Part shown: positions 10,021-17,879 of the stretch, piece by piece
How the letters are laid out: each line of letters opens with the position of its first letter
Position numbering within the stretch: position 1 is the stretch's first letter
Assembly (NCBI RefSeq): GCF_000003605.2
Contig: NW_003153256.1
Coordinates: 46,199 to 67,860 of the forward strand
DNA length: 21,662 nt
Source: Saccoglossus kowalevskii
Taxonomy: Eukaryota > Hemichordata > Enteropneusta > Harrimaniidae
Direction of reading: 5' to 3'
The notes under the pieces: model-generated
Database searches by the model: none
Seen by the model: the letters and a program-made list of their open reading frames with translations, nothing else
What the model was told of the DNA's origin: nothing
Position numbers and translations under genes: made by a program

Positions 10021-10149
10021 TTCCCAGTTATATGCATTCTAGGGACAGAAAGTTAGATTATGTTTTGTTCTTGTGTTTTAAAGTTTGTGGTTAAACTATA
10101 TGCATGTATGTGCCAAGTTGTTCTATACTGTGCCGTATGTTTCTGTCAC

Positions 10150-10510
10150 AAGCACTTTTCAATATTCTATGGTTGAGACACACATCAACATGCCGTGATC
10201 ATAAACACTTTACAAAACGTGTCCATGGTGAAATTACTTTAAAAAGTGTTGTGATAATGAACTCTTTTTTTCGTTACATGTGTGTCTAGGAAATGCACTT
10301 TTGAAAGTGTCGTGATAATAATCACGTTTCAAAGCATGTTCCTGAACGAAACACTTTAAATAATGTGTTATATCTTGAAATGTTTCAATCAAAAAGTGTA
10401 TACACTATACACTTTTCATAATATGCAGATCATGAACACTTTAAGTGTTTTCAAAATGGGACTATCTTGTAAATGCGTTAAATTTGTATCCCCAAGAAAT
10501 GAAAGTGTGT
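10150..10510. repeat. Cluster of AAAGTGT/ACACTTT inverted and direct repeats
   Basis: About ten copies of the heptamer AAAGTGT or its complement occur within 360 bp, many as palindromes. Examples are CACTTT-TG-AAAGTG (10296-10309), AAAAGTGTATA-CAC-TATACACTTTT (10392-10416, 11-bp perfect arms) and AACACTT-T-AAGTGTT (10435-10449). A longer unit AAAGTGTYGTGATAATRA recurs near 10242 and 10304. The pattern suggests a degenerate satellite or the subterminal repeats of a DNA transposon. Confidence 0.7.
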
Positions 10511-10841
10511 TATTTTCATACAGTAGTATTGTAAAATAAGATAATTGCAATTTTAAGAAAAAAAGTTAAGAATAAAATCATCACAATCATGGGTGTTTTT
10601 TGTCATGTGTCAGATTCCTGTTTTTCTCCTAAACATTCATTTGAGCGTGTACTGTTCCTGACGTCAGCAGTGAGGTAGTTAACAAGGAGGAGGTTAACAA
10701 GTGCCCAAATGTGCCAAATGCTCATTGTCCTCAAATCGTATTGACTTTGTTTCAATGATTGGCTCTTGCAAGTACTTTACTTCAAAGTGGTGAGAATTTT
10801 TTTTCTGGGATGGCAAGTGGTGGGTTGTTATCAACAGCAAA

Positions 10842-11340
10842 CTATATGTTTACAACTTTCTTGACAAAATCAGGCAGACAAAACCCGCCTGTCTCCTTCA
10901 TTCTTTGAAGAACACAATGCTCCACGCGCGTTTTGTGGTAGTCACTGTCAATGTAGACTTCTGAGAGGTCAATGACATGATTCTTGTCACGCACTTGGTA
11001 GGCAAGTGGTAGACCGAGTGAGAGTGAAATCTCAACAGTCTTCTGAAAACCATGGTTCTTCTGGTACTGATGCTTCACTTGACGACCATTTCGAGTATTC
11101 TGGATAAGTAACTGACAAGCCACATCAACTATTCTGTCAACTTTTTCATTGTGCATTCCAGAAACTTTATGTACATGGTTGCCAAAGAGTAGATGAGTGA
11201 GGTAGTGGGAGATTTTCAAAATCTTCAAAGCTGTCATTGAATAACCAGTTCCGATGTTGCATTATCTCCTCTTGTAAAATGTTGACCATGTTCTTCAAAA
11301 ATCCCATTGTTTAATCATTATTCAGCAGAACAGAACAAAG
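10842..11340 (-). mobile_element. Uncharacterised, probably repetitive ORF remnant
   Basis: The minus frame at 11237-10842 is open for 131 codons and ends in TAG. An upstream frame (about 11340-11230) reading FLKNMVNILQEEIMQH and NWLFNDSFEDF can be added only with a frameshift. Visible motifs are SGMHNEKVDRIVDVACQLL, NGRQVKHQYQKNHGFQKTVE, SLSLGLPLAYQVRDKNHVID, YIDSDYHKTRVEHCVLQRM and GGFCLPDF. The layout (GL-x-h-x-RxKxLIDLL, Y-x-K/R-V-x, GGxxxP) recalls a family of long repetitive ORFs common in invertebrate genomes that have no assigned function. I cannot name it with certainty. It lies in the host intron, in the same orientation, and has no phase-1 splice frame, so it is not treated as an exon. 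Confidence 0.4.
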
Positions 11341-11344
11341 TTTC

Positions 11345-11925
11345 ATTGCTTTGCTAACTTTTGTTTGGAGATCAATGCTGCCAGGATGTATTCTGCGCTG
11401 TATTTTTAATCCAGAATAAACTTGATTATAAATGAAATGTTATACTCCCAACAAGTTTTACCATGAATAATATCAGAGATGATCTTTATATCGATATTAA
11501 AGTTAACATAAAAATAAGGAATATAGCGTCGTCATTATATGTAAAGTGGTGTGTTACTCTCATTGATAGAAGTTTGTAAAGATATATCAGTTATAATATG
11601 TTCTTCATATCTAACCTTACTGTAAAGATGCTATTGTTACACGAATATTTAAGCCTGATTTTGTAGGGTCAAATCAATGCATATATATATTTACAAATAC
11701 ATGCAAACAAGCATTAACATGAAAACAAGCGATACGAGATTGAAACTAGCGCACACGGCGAGCAGGTGGAGCTAATTATCGAAAAGTTCAAATAACATAT
11801 AGTAAATCACCCTTACGTATGGGGAGCATAATATTAATTTTTCTCCACAAACCACTCAGCTTATGACTATCTTGCGGGCATACTGGCCAGCAATCAAAAG
11901 ATAATATGTAATTGAACAATGACAT
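11345..11925. other. Intron stretch, nothing recognised
   Basis: AT-rich intron. A short segment near 11750-11785 has some resemblance to a pol III B box on the minus strand, but too weak to call. Confidence 0.4.
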
Positions 11926-11929
11926 TACA

Positions 11930-11990
11930 ACAAACAAGCCGGAATTTGAACTCACGCTACGCGGTCTAGCACCCCGCCACTGCAGCCAGA
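11930..11990 (-). repeat. Possible tRNA-derived SINE head
   Basis: On the minus strand TGGCTGCAGTGG resembles a pol III A box, and GAGTTCAAATTCC, about 33 bases downstream, resembles the B box (GGTTCRANYCC). Between them GCGGGGTGCTAGACCGC can fold as an anticodon-like arm. No proper acceptor stem forms, so it is not a functional tRNA gene. The most likely reading is a decayed tRNA-derived SINE. Confidence 0.4.
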
Positions 11991-12300
11991 CGCGATGTTA
12001 TAATTCTTATAGGCACGCTTTATACATTATTCTGTTTGATACAATGTGTTCCTATTGAACTGTAAGTAATACAATGTATGGTAACTAAATATACATATAT
12101 TGTACGCATGTATCATTTAAACTAGGGATCAGAATTATTATTATCATTGTCATTGAATGATTCTGTTATAGCAATGAAGTTGATGATCGATATTGATTAT
12201 GACAAAGTCACAATTACAACTATTTACATTGACTCCATTAACAATAAAGAACTATGCATATCAGTGCAAAACCACCATTATTGCATTCTAAATATCATAC

Positions 12301-12432
12301 CGACATTGGATGGTTGATAGCACGTATTACTACGCTCATTCCAACAACATTTATTTGCGATGCACGATAATTCGGTTGAAGGAAAAACTTGGCATTCTTT
12401 CCTAGAAGAAGGACGCACAAAACACGGAGATC
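12301..12432 (-). CDS. P-type trefoil domain exon
   Basis: This 132-bp exon sits between a strong acceptor (a pyrimidine run ending TTTCAG at 12433-12438) and a GTATGA donor (12300-12295). Both boundaries are phase 1. It encodes 44 residues: GSPCFVRPSSRKECQ, then VFPSTELSCIANKCCWNER, then SNTCYQPSNV. The six cysteines in the order C, C, C, CC, C with the CCW signature and a final CYxP match the P-type (trefoil) fold, whose known pairing is 1-5, 2-4, 3-6. The family usually reads C-x(2)-P near the start, R-x(2)-C-G, and CCF/CCW, so this copy is complete. Trefoils occur in secreted mucosal peptides, mucin-associated proteins and some glycosidases, and often act in protein or glycan binding. Here it is the first module after the signal peptide. 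The reading frame is too short to show as a long ORF. Confidence 0.85.
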
Positions 12433-12639
12433 CTGAAATAAAAAAAAGGAAATATTTACCACAATAACTAGAACATCATAAAAGCAATTACAAATTCAAT
12501 GAAATTTAAAATGCCAAGACATCGAACTAAAGTCTTCGCTGTCGCTTTTGCAATTTTTACTCACATAGGAAACATTACTTCGATTGAAATACGAATAATT
12601 GGTCGCATACTCTCATTGTTAAAATATTTGTTAAACAGC

Positions 12640-12900
12640 TCCCAAAGTACAATCGGGTCTCTAAACACTGGGTAGGCCATCGTGACAGCATTTGTTCACT
12701 TACGGGATAAACATGCCATACTATCTGCCTATGGAGGGTGTATCGTTAACAAAGTCAACGCTAAACGTTTTGTCTCTCAATAAACAATTGAACGTAGCAT
12801 TGGCTGTGTTAAACAGAGATTCGAGTGTCTCAAAACTGAAGGGATGTCGTTTTATGAATTATGTTCATGCATACATGTCACTGTCACGATTTCTTTTTAG
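12640..12900 (+). mobile_element. Possible PIF/Harbinger transposase fragment
   Basis: A plus frame, interrupted by a stop at 12780-12782, reads NKVNAKRFVSQ and TIERSIGCVKQRFECLKTEG, then MSFYELCSCIHVTVTISF and a TAG at about 12898. The T-x-IER-x-xGxxKxRFxCL string is the conserved block near the C-terminus of Harbinger-type DDE nucleases, where the family reads VEraFGxLKgRfxxL. The upstream part up to about 12640 is too decayed to confirm catalytic residues. It lies antisense in the intron after the signal-peptide exon. It could also be chance similarity over a short stretch. Confidence 0.45.
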
Positions 12901-12904
12901 AAAT

Positions 12905-13950
12905 TTTCATTCAACATAGACGCAACATATAGACAAATCAAAGAAAAATTTCTGTGTTTTCATTTCTTGTTTGTCGTCGCGACTTGATGCAGTATAATAT
13001 ATTGGTATCAACATCGATACGACATATTACGTCAACGCCTAGACCGTACGAACAAGTCTATTCATTATGAAAAAAACTGCAAGTCTGTGGTTAATGAACA
13101 CACACTGATAATGCAGAAAAACGTTCCAGTGATAAATCATGTCAAGACACTGAGAAAAGCTGGTATTCTAAATACTACAGTGAGATTGCGTTTTTGTGCT
13201 TCGAACGCGTTCGCGTAACTGTTAGATTACACAAATAAATATGCAAATTAAATCCGTTGTTTTCAGTCCTTCAAACAACCTGGTATATGATTGTACGGGG
13301 GATTGTTTATCCATAGCTGAAAGTGCGATCCTACGCACCAAATTCACTGGGCACAGTTAATCTCAACCAACGATTTAGAAAGTATACAATATAACGTTCA
13401 ACATTTGTTCCTCATCCCCCAATCACTATATTAATGTGCGTCGAGGAAACATTGACGTAAATAATATTGATTGCAATAATCATTTATCAAAATTCGATAA
13501 CGTAACCCATCATAGTTGTAATCATATAGCTTGTTATTCTATTGTATTGTATTCCATAGCTTATTAGTTCAAAAGAAAAAAATGTATTCAGTTTTGCGAT
13601 CTTAATTGTCAAACACGGTATTACAAAGTATAAATCCGCTGAAACATACATGCCATCTCATATGGTTATCACGTGACCAAGAGCACAACAAGACATCAAT
13701 AAATTCAGACGTGACTCACAGTGTGCAAGTGAGTGTTACGACAAATAATTACATACAAACACAAATGCAAGGAACATGTTCAAGTAAAGTATTTTGCCGC
13801 GGATCATGTATTTGAACTGCCAAGACGAGTTTTCAACTATTTACTATTAAGTGTGATATTAAGATGTTTGTACAAAATGTGGAGCTCCAATTTGATAAAC
13901 TATTGAATTGTGACTGAACGTAGTTTGAATTAGTGTCTCTGAGAACTACT
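12905..13950. other. Intron stretch, nothing recognised
   Basis: The segment holds no frame with a domain I recognise; 13606-13815 (+) is open but unremarkable. Confidence 0.4.
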
Positions 13951-13953
13951 TAC

Positions 13954-14038
13954 CTAGGTTTGGTGCTAGAGAATGAATCACAGTTGCTGAACACGTAACA
14001 ACAATCAGCAGGTATGTTGTTGGTTTCGTCATATTGGT
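13954..14038 (-). CDS. First coding exon: signal peptide
   Basis: The exon follows a pyrimidine-rich acceptor (TATTTCAG at 14039-14046) and carries six untranslated bases before an ATG at 14032-14030. It encodes MTKPTTYLLIVVTCSATVIHS and then LAPNL, and ends with the first base of a Gly codon before a strong donor GTAAGT (13953-13948). The short polar start with one Lys, a hydrophobic core of about 13 residues (YLLIVV through TVI) and small residues after it is a textbook secretory signal peptide, with cleavage likely near the IHS-LA boundary. The ATG is the only one in the exon. The acceptor just upstream means at least one non-coding 5' exon exists further right. It joins the trefoil exon in frame (phase 1). 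Confidence 0.78.
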
Positions 14039-15165
14039 CTGAAATAGACAAATACAAAGCAAGCATTTACAAAGAATACATTCATACGGATATCACTGCC
14101 ACGGGTTTTAGTTGTTACAGTATTCAAGTTAATTGAAAGATGTTAGGCAAGTTATGTCGATATGATTTGAATATTTAATTTGCATATTTAATGTATAGAT
14201 GTTATATTTGTAGTCTTCATGTTTTTAAAGTGTTTAATTGTCAAACAATCAAATCATCAAACATTCATTCAATATACAATTTCAGGTTTATTTAATAGTA
14301 GTGTAGCAGTAAAATAATTTACGTCAAAATAAATTGACATAACGTAACCATATATTAAATGACCCTCACATGCATTGACATGGATTTTGCTTAACTGAAC
14401 TAAAACTTACTTTAATATAGTCAGTCATTTACCTTTTCATCTGAATGTGCACATGCGCATTGGCATAGTTTCTAAATTGACAGTTTGACATAGATGAGGT
14501 AATATTGAATTTACTTAATGTAAAATTACAATATTTGCTTATAATTAATTTAAACGTCACCTAATTTAGCAAGATGATTCAATTATAACTGAAATAATTT
14601 TCAACTAAGTTTGCATAGCCAAGGCTTATGAATTTTGTTTGACCTGCACGTATATTGACATAGTCAAGGTAAACATGTTTGATCTTTGCCTGAATTGGTA
14701 TAGTAAAATCGCAGCTGAATAACCCCTAAACTAAATTGTCATCCAATTCTTACATATAATGCTAAAATTACATAACATAAAAATCAAAAGCTGTATTATA
14801 AATGATACTCGCCACTACTGTTATTGTCATGAAATAGGTATTGACTGACCCACATTCAAATTGACATGACTAATACAAAATCCTAATTAAATTGTTCTGC
14901 ACTTATATAGACATGATGAATTCATATATATTCATCAATCTCTATATTCACCACTCCTGATACCAATACATAATCGATTTACTTTCACTTCTAAAACTAC
15001 ATGTTTGATAAACATCATCAGATCGTTCAACTATAAATTGGTATTTTAAATGATTGGCGAAAGACTAGATTTTCAGTGGAATTGTTGCTCACAGGACAAA
15101 TCCTATGGTGTAATGCATTGTCAAAAGAAGTAACAACGTATTGTATTTTCCTGTATTATTACAAG
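14039..15165. other. Presumed 5' UTR intron, weak TTGACATAG repeats
   Basis: AT-rich. The motif WTTGACATAG or close variants recurs about eight times at 14335-14880 with irregular spacing, suggesting a very old, degenerate repeat array. No coding similarity is seen. Confidence 0.35.
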
Positions 15166-15169
15166 AAAT

Positions 15170-15292
15170 TCACACACTACGTCCACACACGACTATAAAA
15201 TAAAACGTAATTGGCTGGGAACGCCCCACCCAAAGATAACAAAAACGACACTGCTTAGGACAGAATCAAGACGACAGTCGACAAATTACAAA
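15170..15292. repeat. Dispersed repeat, copy A (left part)
   Basis: ATAAAACGTAATTGGCTGGG followed by CCCACCCAAAGATAACAAA, CACTGCTTA and CAGAATCAAG is closely matched at 20655-20745. Similarity is about 80% by eye. Confidence 0.7.
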
Positions 15293-15657
15293 TGCGTGAA
15301 ATTTGTATGTCAAACAACAAAATTAATTGTATTTCCTTCAACCCCAAAACCCTAAATAATTGAATCGCGCCTGTGATGACCTGGCGCGTTGAACAGTGTT
15401 TAGTCAGAAGCGACGTAACAATCTGTCGATTCTGTGTGATATTTCCTTCCTCGATTAAAATAAAATTGCACAAGATTAAAGAGGCACTATGAAAGAGATG
15501 CTTAACAGACTATCTTCTTTAAACAAATCTCAATAAAAAAAAGACTCAAAGATCTTGCTCAATTTAAATTAATTTGCTTGTCACAACCACGATATCTCCA
15601 TCAGTGGGTTGGTTTTATATTGATAAACTACACACTCATAATCATGATGCATCTTAC

Positions 15658-15800
15658 CTTGCTGATAATTGACTGAACAATGACACTAATTCAAGCGAAT
15701 GAGTAGTGTAAATTTATTGAAATGAGTGAACAGCATGATTTTACTGTAAACGATATCCAAACAAATCAGCGTAATACTTATATTTCAAAGTACCCTAAAG
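15658..15800 (-). other. Possible non-coding 5' exon of the mosaic gene (start undefined)
   Basis: The acceptor at 14039-14040 demands an upstream non-coding exon. The best-looking donor I can see on this strand within about 3 kb is CAAG/GTAAGA with the exon ending at 15658. The bases before it (ATTATCAGCAAG) give a good donor match. I cannot see a TSS motif that fixes the 5' end, and the right boundary given is arbitrary. The true first exon could be anywhere to the right, including outside the window. Confidence 0.2.
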
Positions 15801-15914
15801 CCGATCAAATAGATAGGTCTACATGTCCACGGTACATTCATCTGTGTAAATAAATATTATTCACATACTGAATAAAACATATTGCAGTAGTGAAGGGCAA
15901 AGTGTTTTTGTGTT

Positions 15915-16225
15915 TAAGCATTGTTTACTTATCTTCAAATGGAAGTTGATTTTATTACTTTGACATCAAGTTAGTATTAGTCAAGTTGTCGAAAAAATGA
16001 AACTTAATGGTAACATCTCTGAACATTTCTGACTGACTGCTAAATATATCTCGCAATGTCAAAACATAGAAATTGATTTTTATTTTGATATAGCTGAACA
16101 AAGATTATATTGTGTCATGTTATTATTTTTGCTAATCTAGTATTTGTGAATTAGATAAGCACTAACATGAATCCACCATATGGCGGTTTACCTGAAAACA
16201 ATTTACCACAGTGAAATACTCCGTA
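15915..16225. repeat. Dispersed repeat, copy A (right part)
   Basis: AAGTTGTCGAAAAAATGAAACTTAATGG (in two pieces) and later TAAGCACTAACATGAATC, CCATATGGCG and ACCACAGTGAAATAC match the order and spacing seen at 20735-20985. The roughly 620 bp between the two parts of copy A is not in the other copy. Confidence 0.6.
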
Positions 16226-16229
16226 TAAT

Positions 16230-17015
16230 GTCTGTATGTAATTTAAATTATATATAGTCCATATACTAGCTTCGTTCAAGTTTAAATCAAAAATTAATTC
16301 TACAATTAATCAACACTGTTTAACTTTTTCGATTTCATTAGCAGCCATCAGAGAATACCTAAGCCAAAAATCACTGTCGTGGACCAGCTGGGAGTTGAGA
16401 TCAACTCTCTAGACTAAGCCAAATATCAACGTTTTCTGATTTGTGAAAAATCCCCAAAAACATAAATAACACTAAATCTCATATTCACTCATAATGTATT
16501 ACCCTCTTACACCATCGCTACAATTGTTATTTCTAGTTGAATGCATGCTTTATATATTTTTATAAGAGAATGTGGAAAACAAGTAAATTTGACCTTTTCA
16601 AGGACAAAAACTCCTGCTACATCATTAAGTAGTGGTTTCACTTCCACTGAATGGTTGTAATGGTTCTAATGGTTTTTCTCATATGGTTAATTATAAAATT
16701 GTAAAAGTGATTCTATTAAAATTAACTGTCACACTCTCAACTTCTCACACTATTTTATTTGATGGATGTTTATTCTAAACAAACAGAAAAAAGTCTTTAA
16801 AACACACAAAACAAATATAAACTAAATTATAAAAAAGTGAATAGTGGTCGAAAATAGTTGCGATTTGCAACTAATCGAGTCCAGCCCCTGTGCTGTGAAT
16901 CACAGATTGCAATGTATTAACTGGGCGTTATGTTCACTTTAACGTAAAATAAGAATTGTAGTGAGACTGCCAAAACAACCTAGAAGTGCAGGGAATGCAA
17001 TTTAATAAAATATTA
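16230..17015. other. Intergenic stretch, nothing recognised
   Basis: AT-rich sequence. Two GC-richer patches near 16370-16420 and 16875-16910 have no match to anything I recognise. Confidence 0.4.
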
Positions 17016-17019
17016 TTAT

Positions 17020-17875
17020 TTTTTTATATATTTTTACGTATGAAATTATGTGTAACTAGTTGGTAGATAATTATTTAAAAGTATTCCTACATGGTATATT
17101 TTCCTGATATGAGTTGGACTGCTATTCCATAGTTTTGTTCCTGTATACTTAATGGTGAACTCTACTACTTTATGTTTAATTTGGGGGATTTTTAGATGAT
17201 TTCTTTGATTTTATCTAGTACTGTGTAAATGACAAATAAGGGCGTAGTAACCGTGGAATATGTATGGCAACCTGTTATTAATATTATCGTGGACAAATAA
17301 TGTTAATAATAATGGTGCTGATGGTGCATGTCTATCACTAAAAGTAATTATTCTAATATGTTGAATAGATCAATATCTTAAACCATATGGAATACGGAAG
17401 AGTATCAGAGCGTTATATATCATAACAAGAGTAGATTGAGGAACAATATAACAAAGGAAAATCCCCGTAAGTCTGCTGATGTTTTCTTTGAACCCAAGAT
17501 GTTTTTATCTATTGTGATGACAATGAATGATGCACCATCCGTTTCGTGAATTGAAAAGCCTAATATTCAAAATTTATGAGGAAGTGTATTGATGTATATA
17601 AGAAATAAAGTTGGTTCTAGTATAGAATCCTGTGGGACGCCACATGATATTGACAAATGTATTGATTGAGCGTTGCAAATGCCAGCAAACTGACTCCTAT
17701 AGGCAATATAACCGGTGAGCCATTGTAAAGGTAACTCCTAAGACCATAATGGTCGAGTTTGGCAAGTAAGATATTGTGATTGATACTGTCAAATGCTTTA
17801 GAGAAGTCTATGAAGAGACCAACAGAACACTTTATAGCCAATCAAATAGAGAATTATACAGGTCCATGGTAAATT
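17020..17875 (-). mobile_element. LINE (non-LTR) remnant: RT palm and C-terminal tail, internal deletion
   Basis: In the minus frame (17841-17617) [19 protein letters not shown] and [13 protein letters not shown] form RT motif A and the following helix. [20 protein letters not shown] (about 17640-17580) is motif B and its neighbour, reached by a frameshift. The FADD catalytic block that should follow is missing; only about 40 residues separate motif B from KENISRL and VMIYNALILFRIPYGL (about 17490-17400), pointing to an internal deletion. The tail QHIRIITFSDRHAP, LFVHDNINNRLPYIF and FTIKYTGTKLWNSSPTHIR (about 17365-17100) matches the region downstream of the RT in these elements. Stops and frameshifts abound. 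The clade is uncertain (CR1/Jockey-like by feel). Confidence 0.82.
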
Positions 17876-17879
17876 CATC

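Larger units (their letters stand above)
106..14038 (-). other. Predicted multi-exon gene: secreted trefoil/discoidin/kringle/EGF mosaic protein (3' end outside window)
   Basis: This locus joins seven coding exons on the minus strand: 14032-13954, 12432-12301, 9577-9272, 9043-8777, 4588-4307, 4154-4032 and 414-106. All splice sites are GT/AG. All six internal junctions fall after the first base of a codon, and the joined reading frame has no stop over 1498 nt (about 499 residues). The order is signal peptide, trefoil, discoidin-like (two exons), kringle, EGF, then a 103-residue module. Introns measure about 1521, 2723, 228, 4188, 152 and 3617 bp. The last exon ends in a good donor (GTAAAT), so more exons lie past the left edge. 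The signal peptide and disulfide-rich modules place the product outside the cell or on its surface. Whether it ends in a transmembrane or kinase region cannot be seen. No named family with this exact order is known to me. The exon model is inference from sequence; the trefoil, kringle and EGF calls are strong. Confidence 0.72.

Noticed and set aside
11750-11785. Second pol III B-box-like string
   Set aside because: The match is weak, and no A box or fold supports it.
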